Part shown: piece by piece, positions 1 to 7,953 of the stretch
Position numbering within the stretch: the first letter of the stretch is position 1
Layout: each line of letters opens with the position of its first letter
NCBI RefSeq assembly: GCF_023499255.1
Contig: NZ_CP092183.1
Location: forward strand, 689,501-753,500
DNA from: Couchioplanes caeruleus
Lineage (GTDB): Bacteria > Actinomycetota > Actinomycetes > Mycobacteriales > Micromonosporaceae
Reading direction: 5' to 3'
DNA: 64,000 bases
The notes under the pieces: generated by a model
Database searches by the model: none
What the model was told of the DNA's origin: nothing
Seen by the model: the letters and a program-made list of their open reading frames with translations, nothing else
Position numbers and translations under genes: made by a program

Positions 1-167
1 TTCTGCGCGGACGAGCCCTGCGCGGTCAGCTGGCCCGTGGCGCAACTGCCGCTCGCGGCGGAGGCGCCACCGGCGGCGGGCGAGTCGGTGTTGTCAGAGC
101 CGCACGCGGTCAGCGCGAAGGCGGCGGTCATCGCAATGCCGGCAACGTAGTACCGCTGGAGCTTCAC
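1..167 (-). CDS. pstS: Phosphate ABC transporter substrate-binding lipoprotein PstS, N-terminal part
   Basis: Only the first 55 codons are in the window; the rest lies beyond base 1. The GTG at 165-167 opens a frame with basic residues (KLQRYY), a hydrophobic stretch and a lipobox ending LTAC followed by GSD, so Cys is the lipidated residue at about position 20. After a Ser/Ala linker comes GQLTAQGSSAQ, the conserved start of the mature domain of actinobacterial PstS. PstS captures phosphate outside the membrane for PstCAB. A PHO-box-like array lies about 90 bases upstream. Identity rests on a short stretch but the motif is characteristic. Confidence 0.8.
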   Translation of the reverse strand, partial: MKLQRYYVAGIAMTAAFALTACGSDNTDSPAAGGASAASGSCATGQLTAQGSSAQ

Positions 168-253
168 GGTTTTCCCTTCGAATGATCTGCATCCCCGGGC
201 TCCGAGGTCCCGGCCGGCCGAACTCTCATCGGCACACCCGGAAAGCTAGGAGT

Positions 254-297
254 GCCAGGTGACCGGCTTCCCGGGGCTACATGAACGAAGGGTGAAC
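254..297 (-). promoter_or_regulatory. PHO box (PhoP direct repeats) upstream of pstS
   Basis: On the minus strand, 11-base units sit in register: GTTCACCCTTC (287-297), GTTCATGTAGC (276-286), a poor unit (265-275) and GGTCACCTGGC (254-264). The G(G/T)TCAYY core and the 11-base period match the direct-repeat units described for PhoP in Streptomyces. The array lies about 90 bases upstream of the pstS start, where phosphate-starvation control is expected. Confidence 0.75.
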
Positions 298-439
298 GGT
301 TCGGCCCCTGCTCGTTTCCTTTGGCTGAGGAGGGGTTGTCCGTTGAGTGAACCGAGGGGCGACTGGGCGGAATGTCCGTCAGTATCCGTTAACCTGCGCC
401 ACCCCGGCGTGGTGCGCGCCACTGTGCGCGGCCGCCGAA

Positions 440-460
440 ATAGCTGCATAATACAGCTAT
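440..460. promoter_or_regulatory. Palindromic operator overlapping the promoter of the MFS gene
   Basis: A 21-base inverted repeat has perfect 7-base arms (ATAGCTG / CAGCTAT) around a 7-base centre. The centre contains CATAAT (447-452), a good -10 hexamer, so a bound protein would block transcription. The MFS start codon follows at 486. The arm length suits a MarR- or TetR-type repressor, but no such gene is adjacent. The rest of 168-485 holds the PHO box and nothing else recognisable. Confidence 0.55.
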
Positions 461-485
461 AACCATCACCCCGGGAGACCGCTCC

Positions 486-2201
486 ATGACCGCACCGCAC
501 GGCCACAAGCCCGCCACCAATCCGTTCAAGCAGCCCCGAGCCGTCTGGGCGGTGGCGTTCGCCTGCGTCATCTCGTTCATGGGCATCGGGCTCGTCGACC
601 CGATCCTGCCCGCCCTGGCGAAGGACCTGCACGCCTCGCCGAGCCAGGTCTCCCTGCTGTTCACCAGCTACCTGGTGGTGACGGCGGTCGCGATGCTCGT
701 GGCCGGTGCCGTCGCCAGCCGGATCGGCCCCAAGCGCACCCTCGTCGTCGGCCTGGCGATCATCGTCGTCTTCGCCGCGCTGGCCGGCACCTCCGACACC
801 GTCGGGCAGATCGTCGGCTTCCGGGCCGGCTGGGGGCTCGGCAACGCGCTGTTCATCGCCACCAGCCTCGCGGTCATCGTGGCGTCGGCGACCAGCGGCT
901 TCGCCGGCGCGATCATCCTCTACGAGACCGCACTCGGCCTCGGCATCGCGGTCGGCCCGCTGCTCGGCGGGGAGCTCGGCAGCATCAGCTGGCGCGGCCC
1001 GTTCTTCGGCGTCGCGGTGCTGATGGCGATCGCGATGGTCGCCACGATCGCCTTCGTCCCGGCGCTGCCCAAGCCGGCCCGGCCCACGTCGGTGGCCGCC
1101 CCGCTCAAGGCGCTGCGCCACCGCGGCCTGCTCACCATGGGCATCATGGCGCTGCTCTACAACTGGGGCTTCTTCACGATGCTCGGCTACGCGCCGTACC
1201 CGATGGAGCTGGACGCCCACAAGCTCGGGCTCGTCTTCACCGGCTGGGGCCTGCTGGTCGCCATCTTCAGCGTGTTCGTCGCGCCGCGGCTGCAGGCGCG
1301 CTTCGGCACCGCCCCGGTCCTGTACGCCAACATGGCCGCGCTCGCCGTCGTCATGGTGGTGATCGCGGCCGGCGTGAGCACCCCGTCCACCGTCATCGCC
1401 GCGGTGATCGTCAGCGGCGCGTTCATCGGCATCAACAACACCCTCACCACCCAGGCGGTCATGCTGGTCGCGCCGGTCGAGCGCCCGGTGGCCTCGTCGG
1501 CGTACGGCTTCGTCCGCTTCATCGGCGGCGGGCTGGCGCCATACGCGGCCGGCAAGCTGGCCGACGCCTTCGACCTCAGCGTCCCGTTCTACGTCGGCGG
1601 CATCGCGTTCCTGCTGGCGATCCCGGTGCTCGCGACCGGCCACAAGCTCGTCGCCGCCGCCGAGTCCGGCGAGGCCGAGCCGGTGCCCTCGGCGCTCGAG
1701 CCGGTCGGCGCCGCCACGACCGCCGGCAGCCGCCCGGTCGTCGTCGCCGTCGGCGCCACCCCGGACGCCGCGGGGATCGTCGACGCGGCCGCCGCCATCG
1801 CCCGCGACCAGGGCAGCCCGCTGGAGGTCGTCCGGGTCCGCGAGACCGTGGTGATCGAGGAGCTCGCCATCGAGCCCGAGGACGCGGAGGACGCCCGCGC
1901 GGCGGTCCGCGCGCACCTCGACCGGCTCGCCGGGCTGGGCATCGCCGCCACCGGGCTCGTGCTGACCAGCGTCGGCGACCACGCGGCGGCCGGCCGGGTG
2001 CTCGCCCAGCACGCCCAGGACGTCGCGGCGCGCGCCGTCGCGGTGGGACGTTCCCCGCGCGGGCCCGCTGCCCAGTTCGCCGACGGCAGCTTCACCGCCG
2101 CCCTCACCCACGCGGCCGCGTGCACGGTGGTGCTCGTCCGGCCGGACGAGGCGCCGTACAAGCTGACCGCGGCGACACTGCACGAGCTGCGCGGCGTGTA
2201 G
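486..2201 (+). CDS. MFS transporter with C-terminal universal stress protein domain
   Basis: The 571-residue protein begins with about 400 residues of major facilitator transporter: roughly twelve hydrophobic segments and a motif-A-like loop after TM2 (ASRIGPKRTL, near residue 77). The family exports drugs or small molecules by proton antiport. From about residue 415 it continues as a soluble universal stress protein domain starting VVVAVGATPDAAG and ending VVLVRPDEAP. The two parts are in one frame without interruption. The ATG is preceded by GGGAGA. A separate UspA protein follows after two bases. The substrate cannot be told; the fusion suggests nucleotide or stress control of transport, which is inference. 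Confidence 0.8.
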   Translation: MTAPHGHKPATNPFKQPRAVWAVAFACVISFMGIGLVDPILPALAKDLHASPSQVSLLFTSYLVVTAVAMLVAGAVASRIGPKRTLVVGLAIIVVFAALAGTSDTVGQIVGFRAGWGLGNALFIATSLAVIVASATSGFAGAIILYETALGLGIAVGPLLGGELGSISWRGPFFGVAVLMAIAMVATIAFVPALPKPARPTSVAAPLKALRHRGLLTMGIMALLYNWGFFTMLGYAPYPMELDAHKLGLVFTGWGLLVAIFSVFVAPRLQARFGTAPVLYANMAALAVVMVVIAAGVSTPSTVIAAVIVSGAFIGINNTLTTQAVMLVAPVERPVASSAYGFVRFIGGGLAPYAAGKLADAFDLSVPFYVGGIAFLLAIPVLATGHKLVAAAESGEAEPVPSALEPVGAATTAGSRPVVVAVGATPDAAGIVDAAAAIARDQGSPLEVVRVRETVVIEELAIEPEDAEDARAAVRAHLDRLAGLGIAATGLVLTSVGDHAAAGRVLAQHAQDVAARAVAVGRSPRGPAAQFADGSFTAALTHAAACTVVLVRPDEAPYKLTAATLHELRGV

Positions 2202-2203
2202 CC

Positions 2204-2656
2204 GTGGGCTTCGAGCTCGGCACCGACGGTCCGGGCGCGATCGTGGTCGGCGTCGACGGCTCGCCGACGTCGCTGCGCGCTGCCGCCTACGCCGCAGGGC
2301 TGGCGAGGCGGCAGTGCACCCGGCTGGTGGCGGTGTACGCCCGTACGTCGCCGGCGCCGCTGCTCACCCTCCTGGACCGCAGCGGGGTGGGCGTCAAAGC
2401 CGTCCTCGACAGCCAGGACGAGATCGAGGCTCAGCTCCGCGACGGCCTGGCCCGGCAGGTACGGGACTGGCAGCTCGACGCGGCGCTGGTGGTGCGTACG
2501 GGCGAGCCGCTGGCGGTGCTGTCCCGGGTGGCGGCCGACGTCCGCGCCGAGGCGGTGATCGTCGGGTCGTCGGCGAGCGTGGGGCACCGGATCGCCGGGT
2601 CGCTGGCCGTACGCCTCGTGCGCTGCGCCCGGTGGCCGGTCACCGTGGTGCCGTGA
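2204..2656 (+). CDS. Universal stress protein (UspA family)
   Basis: The 150-residue single-domain Usp starts at GTG 2204, two bases after the MFS-Usp stop, so the pair is very likely co-transcribed. It opens with the nucleotide-site strand AIVVGVDGSPTSLRAA and ends with VIVGSSASVGHR followed by AGSLAVRLVRCARWPVTVVP. This resembles the ATP-binding G-2x-G-9x-G(S/T) motif with altered spacing, so ATP binding is uncertain. The longer frame starting at 2120 would overlap the upstream gene by 82 bases and is less likely. Its last 17 bases overlap the convergent mshD. Confidence 0.85.
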   Translation: MGFELGTDGPGAIVVGVDGSPTSLRAAAYAAGLARRQCTRLVAVYARTSPAPLLTLLDRSGVGVKAVLDSQDEIEAQLRDGLARQVRDWQLDAALVVRTGEPLAVLSRVAADVRAEAVIVGSSASVGHRIAGSLAVRLVRCARWPVTVVP

Positions 2657-3518
2657 GCCTCGCGTACTGCACGTCGGTCGAGTAGATCTCGAAGCCGAGG
2701 CGGCGGTAGAGGGCGACGGCCGCGGTGTTCGACTCGTCCACGTAGAGCAGGGCGTCCCGCAGGCCGCGCGAGGCGAGGTGGCGCAGGCCGGCCACGCTCA
2801 GTGCCGCACCGAGCCCGCGGCGGTGGCCGCCCGGGTCGACGCCGAGCACGTAGATCTCCCCGATGGCCGGCTCTTCACCCTCCGGCGGGTGCACCTTGGT
2901 CCAGTGGAAGCCGAGCATCCGGTCCTCCGGGTCCACGGCGAGCAGGAAGCCGGCCGGGTCGAACCACGGCTCGGCGAAGCGCAGCCGCAGGTCGTCCGCG
3001 GTCCAGCGGCCCTGCTCCGGGTGGTGCGCGAAGGCCCGGGAGTTGACGCCCAGCCAGGCCTCGTCGTCCGCGCCCGGCACGAACGCGCGCAGCGAGACCC
3101 CCTCCGGCAGCGGCACGTCCGGCAGGTCAGCGAGCGGGCGGCGCATCTGCCAGAGCACGCGCGCGCGGGTGAAGCCGTTGCGTTCGGCGAAGGCCCGGGC
3201 GCCAGGCTCGTCGCCGTGCGCCCAGAACTGCCGGTCGCCGGGGCCTGCCGCGGCGAGCAGCGCGGTGCCGTGGCCGCGCAGGCGGTGCTTCGGGTGCACG
3301 ACCAGCTCACCCGACGACCCGGCGAGGTACGCATACCCGGCGAGCTCACCGCCGTCGGCGCGCGAGAGCAGGTGGCGGTGCGCGGTGCCGCGCAGGCCCA
3401 GGACGCCGTCCTCGGACAGCGGGGACACGCCGTCGGCCTCGTCCGCCGCGGCGGCCAGCGCGAGCACGTCGGCCGCCTCCGCGGAGGTCAGCCTGTCCGT
3501 GGACCGGACGTCCGTCAT
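2640..3518 (-). CDS. mshD: Mycothiol synthase MshD
   Basis: The 292-residue tandem GNAT acetyltransferase performs the last step of mycothiol synthesis: acetyl-CoA-dependent acetylation of Cys-GlcN-Ins in the cytosol. The N-terminal half is the degenerate GNAT repeat. The C-terminal half carries the acetyl-CoA loop in VDPGGHRRGLGAAL and the terminal RRLGFEIYSTDVQYAR typical of MshD. Length fits the family, usually about 290-315. It lies directly behind glnR on the same strand with a 10-base gap, an order also seen in mycobacteria. Mycothiol is restricted to Actinobacteria, which supports the organism call. Confidence 0.92.
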   Translation of the reverse strand: MTDVRSTDRLTSAEAADVLALAAAADEADGVSPLSEDGVLGLRGTAHRHLLSRADGGELAGYAYLAGSSGELVVHPKHRLRGHGTALLAAAGPGDRQFWAHGDEPGARAFAERNGFTRARVLWQMRRPLADLPDVPLPEGVSLRAFVPGADDEAWLGVNSRAFAHHPEQGRWTADDLRLRFAEPWFDPAGFLLAVDPEDRMLGFHWTKVHPPEGEEPAIGEIYVLGVDPGGHRRGLGAALSVAGLRHLASRGLRDALLYVDESNTAAVALYRRLGFEIYSTDVQYARLTAPR

Positions 3519-3528
3519 CTGCGGCGGC

Positions 3529-4245
3529 TCAGACCGGCAGCGAGACGGGCTCGTTGTCGGGAAGCTGGCGGCCGGACGGGGGGACCACGAACTTGTAGCC
3601 CACCTGGCGCACGGTGCCGATCATCGACTCGTACTCCGAGCCGAGCTTGGCGCGCAGCCGCCGCACGTGCACGTCGACCGTGCGCGTGCCGCCGAAGTAG
3701 TCGTAGCCCCAGACCTCGCGCAGCAGCTGGTCGCGGGTGAAGACCCGGCCCGGGTGCTGGGCGAGGAACTTGAGCAGCTCGAACTCCTTGTACGTGAGGT
3801 CCAGCGGGCGGCCCTTGAGCTTGGCCGCGTACGTGTCCGGGTCGATCATGAGCTCGCCGGCGCGGATGGAGCCGCCGGCGCCCGCCGTGGCGTTCGACAG
3901 CCGCCCGACGCCCAGGCGCAGCCGGGCCTCGACCTCGGCCGGGCCGGCGCTGGCCAGGATGACGTCGTCGACGCCCCAGTCGGCGTTGAGCGCGATCAGG
4001 CCCGCCTCGGTCACCACCGCGACCAGCGGGACGCCGATGCCGGTGGCGTGCAGCATGCGGCAGGTGGCCCGGGCCTCGGAGAGCTCCGAGCGGGCGTCGA
4101 CGAGCACGGCATCCGGGCTCGGCCCGGAAACAAGAGTGCGTACGTCGCGGGGCGCCGTACGCACGGAGTGGGGCAGCAGATCCAGCGCGGGAAGCACGGC
4201 GGAGGGTTCACCGGCACGCGTCGTCACCAACAGGAGGATTTCCAC
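3529..4245 (-). CDS. glnR: Nitrogen regulator GlnR (orphan OmpR-type)
   Basis: The 238-residue protein has an atypical receiver domain and an OmpR-type winged helix ([20 protein letters not shown], then [20 protein letters not shown]). The segments [28 protein letters not shown] and [12 protein letters not shown] match GlnR, the global activator and repressor of nitrogen assimilation (glnA, amtB, nirB and others). No partner kinase is adjacent, as expected for this orphan regulator. The frame is open to 4314, but GTG at 4245, four bases after a GGTGA-type site, gives the usual GlnR N-terminus (EILLLVTT). Family knowledge and synteny with mshD agree. Confidence 0.9.
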   Translation of the reverse strand: MEILLLVTTRAGEPSAVLPALDLLPHSVRTAPRDVRTLVSGPSPDAVLVDARSELSEARATCRMLHATGIGVPLVAVVTEAGLIALNADWGVDDVILASAGPAEVEARLRLGVGRLSNATAGAGGSIRAGELMIDPDTYAAKLKGRPLDLTYKEFELLKFLAQHPGRVFTRDQLLREVWGYDYFGGTRTVDVHVRRLRAKLGSEYESMIGTVRQVGYKFVVPPSGRQLPDNEPVSLPV

Positions 4246-4533
4246 ACTCACCTCGATCCTCGCGGCACGGGGCCGCTCGGGTGACCCGGTCTGCGCGGCG
4301 GAAAGCCTGGGCAACCGGAGGGTCTCGTCCCGGCGTCACCGACGGGTGGGCTGCGAATACCTTAACCGATGCGGCTCGCGGGGCACCCTCTTCGGATCAT
4401 CGAGTGATGTGACGAACGCCCCCGGGGTGGCCGGACGGCGGAACCCTAACCAGCCTTTCATCCGACCGTCACACGCCAAGAACCTCGGCCCGCGATGGGG
4501 ACGTGGCGGCCCGGGTCTGGCACCATCGCAGGC

Positions 4534-5541
4534 GTGTTGCCCTCCAGCCCGCGTGACCGTGACTCCTGGGACGAAGACGTCTCCCGGGAGATCGCGCGTG
4601 CCGCGCCCGCCCGGTCGTCGTCGGGCTTCTACGCGGGCGCGCCGGAGAAGGACCCGGTGACCGTACGCCCGATCGAGGACGCCGACGCCGACCACGAGGA
4701 GGAGATCCCGGTCGCCCCGGTCCGCCGCCAGTTGTCGGTGGCGATCGCCGGCTTCTCGGTGCTCCTGGGCGCGGGTCTGATCCTGGGCGCACAGACGTCC
4801 GGCCCGGATGCGCGGCTGCCGTACGCGATCGTCCTGTTCGGAGTGCAGCTGCTGTACGTCCTGGCGTTCACGATGGCGGTGCGGCCGCCGGCGGCCGGAA
4901 CCGTCGCCGGGGTCTGCGTGGTGGCCGGCGCCGTGGCCGACCGGATGGCGGTGACCAGCGAGCCGGCCGCCCTGCTGCCGCTGGTGTACGTGCTGGCCGC
5001 CGGCTATGCGGCCGCGCTGATCGGGCAGACCGTCCGGGCGGCGGACCGGGCCCGCCTGCGCGACTCGCTCGGCGGCACGTTCCTGGTCGTGCTCGGCGTG
5101 GTGTCGTTCGCCCTGCCGATCCTGCTGACCAGAAAGCCCGTCGGCACTCAGGCGCTGCTGGTCTGTCTCACCGCGGTCGGCGTCTCGCTGCTGGTCGCGC
5201 ACCTGGTCGACGCGGTCTGGCCCAAGCCGCGGATCGCCCCGCAGGTGCCGCGCGGCGCGGCCGGCATCATCGTCGGCGCGATGCTCGGCACGCTCGCCGC
5301 CGCCGGGCTGGGCAGCGTGCTGGTGCTGCCGTTCACGCCGGCCAAGGGCGCGGTGCTCGGCCTCGTCGTCGCGGTCATCGCCGGCCTGGTCGACCTCGCC
5401 GTGCACTACTCCGAGGCCGGGCGCAGCATGGCCGGCGAGGCGCCCACCCTGTGGGTCGCCCGGCACATGCAGGGGCCGCTCGGCGCTTTCGCCCTGAGCC
5501 TGCCGGCCACGTACGCCCTGACAGTTCTCTACCTGTCCTGA
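4534..5541 (+). CDS. Polytopic membrane protein of unknown function
   Basis: The product is about 335 residues from GTG 4534; TTG 4537 and ATG 4495 are alternatives. The first 65 residues are charged and cytosolic (SPRDRDSWDEDVSREIA). About nine hydrophobic segments follow, with GLILGAQTSGPDARLPYAIV near the start and LYLS at the C-terminus. I recognise no catalytic motif. It is divergent from glnR across 288 bases and 72 bases upstream of the LmeA-like gene, so an envelope lipid role is possible but only by proximity. No GlnR site could be defined in the intergenic stretch. Confidence 0.7.
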   Translation: MLPSSPRDRDSWDEDVSREIARAAPARSSSGFYAGAPEKDPVTVRPIEDADADHEEEIPVAPVRRQLSVAIAGFSVLLGAGLILGAQTSGPDARLPYAIVLFGVQLLYVLAFTMAVRPPAAGTVAGVCVVAGAVADRMAVTSEPAALLPLVYVLAAGYAAALIGQTVRAADRARLRDSLGGTFLVVLGVVSFALPILLTRKPVGTQALLVCLTAVGVSLLVAHLVDAVWPKPRIAPQVPRGAAGIIVGAMLGTLAAAGLGSVLVLPFTPAKGAVLGLVVAVIAGLVDLAVHYSEAGRSMAGEAPTLWVARHMQGPLGAFALSLPATYALTVLYLS

Positions 5542-5613
5542 GCAAGTGTCCCGGCGGTTGGCAGTGGGCATATACCGTGCCCAGTCCCGCGACGGTGACA
5601 ACGAGGAGGACCG

Positions 5614-6402
5614 GTGTCCGAGGTGTACGGGTCGGCGCGACCGCGCAAGCGCTGGGGGAGGCGTCTCCTGGTCACCCTGCTGGTGCTGCTGATCATCGCC
5701 GCCGTGCTGCTCGCCGTGGCGGACCGGGTGGCCGCCTCGTACGCGGAGCGTGCCATCGGTGATCGCGTCGCCCAGCAGGTCGCCGATCAGAAGGCCACCT
5801 CCGAGAAGCCGGACGTCACGGTCGAGGGCGTGCCCTTCCTGACCCAGGTGCTCGACGGCAAGTACCAGGAGATCCAGATCCGGCTGAAGAACTTCTCGGG
5901 GCCGGCCGGCAACGACAAGACCATCAAGATGCCGCTGCTGGACATCCACGCCCGGGACGTCACCGCGCCGCTGGACACGATCCGCAGCGGCAACGGCGAC
6001 ATCGTGGCCGGCACGGTGACCGGCGTCGGGACCATCGACTACCCGGCCCTCGCCGAGCTCATCGGCCAGCAGGGCCTGAAGGTCAGCGAGAAGGACGGCA
6101 AGCTCGTCGGGTCCGCGCCGATCCAGGCGCTCGGTCAGACCTGGAACGTCTCCGGCACGGCCAACCTGGAGATCAAGGACGGCGTGGTGCAGGTGCGCTT
6201 CGCCGACGTGACCGCCGACGGCCTGCCCAACGTGCCGCTCGTGCGCAACCTCGTCGACAACTACGTCAAGGGGCTCGCGCTCGATCTGAAGATCCCCGCG
6301 CTGCCGCTGGGGCTGAAGGTGCAGAAGGTGGAACCGCGTCCGGAGGGGCTCGTGGTGACCGCCGGCGCGAACGACGTACCGCTCAACTCGGGCGGTCTGT
6401 GA
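5614..6402 (+). CDS. LmeA family phospholipid-binding protein (DUF2993)
   Basis: The 262-residue protein is anchored by one N-terminal membrane segment (LLVTLLVLLIIAAVLLAVAD, about residues 20-39) with the remainder outside. The following AERAIGDRVAQQVADQ, the VEGVPFLTQVLDGKYQEIQI block and the C-terminal NDVPL are typical of DUF2993/LmeA, a periplasmic lipid-binding family needed for lipomannan maturation in mycobacteria. It starts at GTG 5614 after ACGAGGAGG. The substrate here is not known; lipoglycan or phospholipid binding in the envelope is inferred from the family. Confidence 0.85.
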   Translation: MSEVYGSARPRKRWGRRLLVTLLVLLIIAAVLLAVADRVAASYAERAIGDRVAQQVADQKATSEKPDVTVEGVPFLTQVLDGKYQEIQIRLKNFSGPAGNDKTIKMPLLDIHARDVTAPLDTIRSGNGDIVAGTVTGVGTIDYPALAELIGQQGLKVSEKDGKLVGSAPIQALGQTWNVSGTANLEIKDGVVQVRFADVTADGLPNVPLVRNLVDNYVKGLALDLKIPALPLGLKVQKVEPRPEGLVVTAGANDVPLNSGGL

Positions 6403-6472
6403 CAGCCGACTCCTTCCCGGATGGTGGTCGGCAGTGTTCCGGCCCCTGGAACCGCTGGTAGGGTCGCTTCCC

Positions 6473-6550
6473 ATGAGCCTGTTGCTCACCAAGAGGCGCG
6501 CGGTCGACCTGTGCCGCGTGGCCGCCTGCCTGTGTCGCCCTGTCGTCTGA
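6473..6550 (+). CDS. Cysteine-containing leader peptide upstream of sulfurtransferase gene
   Basis: A 25-codon ORF has the core LTKRRAVDLCRVAACLCRP. The TxRRxVDLxRVAxxxCR pattern is that of the small leader peptides placed before sulfur and cysteine genes in Actinobacteria, thought to act as cysteine-responsive attenuators. Three Cys codons lie in its last twelve codons. A TAGGGT -10 element (6459-6464) ends eight bases before the ATG, so the message is probably leaderless and translation starts at the first base. It ends 143 bases before the sulfurtransferase start. Too short for ordinary gene callers, but the motif is distinctive. Confidence 0.8.
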   Translation: MSLLLTKRRAVDLCRVAACLCRPVV

Positions 6551-6693
6551 CGGGGCCATCCGGCATTTCCTTCGCCCGGCAGTGGCGCCGTACGCAAAGC
6601 GTGATCCGTTTTATCGGGTCGGCGCGCGTGCGACCTCTTCACCTCCCGCGCGTCGACTCACCCCCATCTCTCACCTGACAAGGGAGTAACGCG

Positions 6694-7542
6694 ATGAGTC
6701 GCGACACCGCACTCGTCTCTGCCGACTGGGCCGAGAAGAACCTGGAGACCCCGGGTGTCGTCTTCGTCGAGGTCGACGAGGACACCACCGCCTACGACGG
6801 CGGGCACATCCCGGGCGCCATCAAGCTCGACTGGAAGAAGGACCTGCAGGACCCGGTGCGCCGGGACTTCGTGAACCAGGAGCAGTTCTCCGCGCTCCTG
6901 TCCGAGCGGGGCATCTCGAACGACGACACCGTCATCCTGTACGGCGGCAACAACAACTGGTTCGCGGCGTACGCGTACTGGTACTTCAAGCTGTACGGCC
7001 ACGGCGACGTGAAGCTGCTCGACGGCGGCCGCAAGAAGTGGGAGCTCGACGCCCGCCCGTACTCGAAGGACCTGCCGCAGCGCGCCGCCACGCAGTACCA
7101 GGCCAAGGAGCCCGACCTGTCGATCCGCGCGTTCCGCGACGAGGTCGTGCAGGCCATCGGCGTCAAGAACCTGGTCGACGTCCGCAGCCCCGACGAGTTC
7201 GCCGGCCGCCTGCTCGCCCCGGCGCACCTGCCGCAGGAGCAGTCGCAGCGCGCGGGCCACATCCCCACGGCGATCAGCGTGCCGTGGAGCAAGGCCGCGA
7301 ACGAGGACGGCACGTTCAAGTCGGACGAGGAGCTCGCCAAGATCTACGGCGACGCCGGCCTCGACGGTGGCAAGGACACGATCGCGTACTGCCGCATCGG
7401 CGAGCGTTCCTCGCACACGTGGTTCGTGCTCAAGGAGCTGCTCGGCCAGGAGAACGTGAAGAACTACGACGGTTCGTGGACCGAGTACGGCTCGCTCATC
7501 GGCGTGCCGATCGCCCTCGGCGACGAGCCCGGAAAGGCGTGA
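6694..7542 (+). CDS. Thiosulfate sulfurtransferase (rhodanese, CysA/SseA type)
   Basis: The 282-residue tandem rhodanese moves sulfane sulfur from thiosulfate to cyanide or cellular thiols in the cytosol. The N-terminal domain is the inactive repeat (YDGGHIPGAIKLDWKKDLQD). The C-terminal domain carries the active loop YCRIGERSS with catalytic Cys at about residue 233. Length matches actinobacterial CysA/SseA proteins, which are often named cysA although unrelated to the sulfate ABC protein. A GGGAGTAA site precedes the ATG. The DUF1416 gene follows after five bases, a conserved pair, and the leader peptide upstream implies control by cysteine. Confidence 0.92.
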   Translation: MSRDTALVSADWAEKNLETPGVVFVEVDEDTTAYDGGHIPGAIKLDWKKDLQDPVRRDFVNQEQFSALLSERGISNDDTVILYGGNNNWFAAYAYWYFKLYGHGDVKLLDGGRKKWELDARPYSKDLPQRAATQYQAKEPDLSIRAFRDEVVQAIGVKNLVDVRSPDEFAGRLLAPAHLPQEQSQRAGHIPTAISVPWSKAANEDGTFKSDEELAKIYGDAGLDGGKDTIAYCRIGERSSHTWFVLKELLGQENVKNYDGSWTEYGSLIGVPIALGDEPGKA

Positions 7543-7547
7543 TCGCG

Positions 7548-7880
7548 ATGACCACCCCCTCGAACATCGCGGACGGCTGCGCCGCGCCCGACCAGTCGGC
7601 TCCCATCCCGGCCAGCGTCGACCTCGAGAAGGAAACCGTGATCACCGGCGTCCTCACCACCGCCGAGGGTGACGCCGTGGGCGGCGCGTACGTCCGCCTC
7701 CTCGACTCGTCCGGCGAGTTCACCGCGGAGGTGGTGACGTCCCCCGAGGGCGTCTTCCGCTTCTTCGCGGCGCCGGGCTCGTGGACGCTGCGCGCCCTGT
7801 CCCGCCACGGCAACGGCGACCTCGCCGTCGACGCCACCCGCGGCGTCAACGAGGTCGGCCTGAACGTGGCTGCTGCCTGA
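7548..7880 (+). CDS. DUF1416 protein, partner of the sulfurtransferase
   Basis: The 110-residue cytosolic protein contains a carboxypeptidase-regulatory-like beta-sandwich (VITGVLTTAEGDAVGGAYVR, later FRFFAAPGSWTLRALSRHG). It also has an early Cys (DGCAAPDQSAPIP). DUF1416 is almost always encoded directly after the CysA-type sulfurtransferase in Actinobacteria, as here, and is presumed to serve the same sulfur pathway. Its biochemical role is not established. The start is ATG 7548, five bases after the upstream stop. A perfect hairpin terminator follows. Confidence 0.88.
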   Translation: MTTPSNIADGCAAPDQSAPIPASVDLEKETVITGVLTTAEGDAVGGAYVRLLDSSGEFTAEVVTSPEGVFRFFAAPGSWTLRALSRHGNGDLAVDATRGVNEVGLNVAAA

Positions 7881-7896
7881 CCCACGCTCTGTTGGA

Positions 7897-7928
7897 CGAA
7901 GGGCGGGACCACCCGGTCCCGCCCTTCG
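7897..7928 (+). terminator. Hairpin terminator after the sulfurtransferase operon
   Basis: A perfect 14-base stem (7897-7910 with 7915-7928) closes a 4-base ACCC loop, 16 bases after the DUF1416 stop. There is no strong T-run, which is common in high-GC actinobacteria. Confidence 0.8.
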
Positions 7929-7953
7929 TGCTGCCGGGGACCCGCATGCGAGC

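Noticed and set aside
4246..4533. Possible GlnR self-binding site between glnR and the membrane protein gene
   Set aside because: Several GTNAC/GAAAC-like fragments occur but none has the expected paired spacing.
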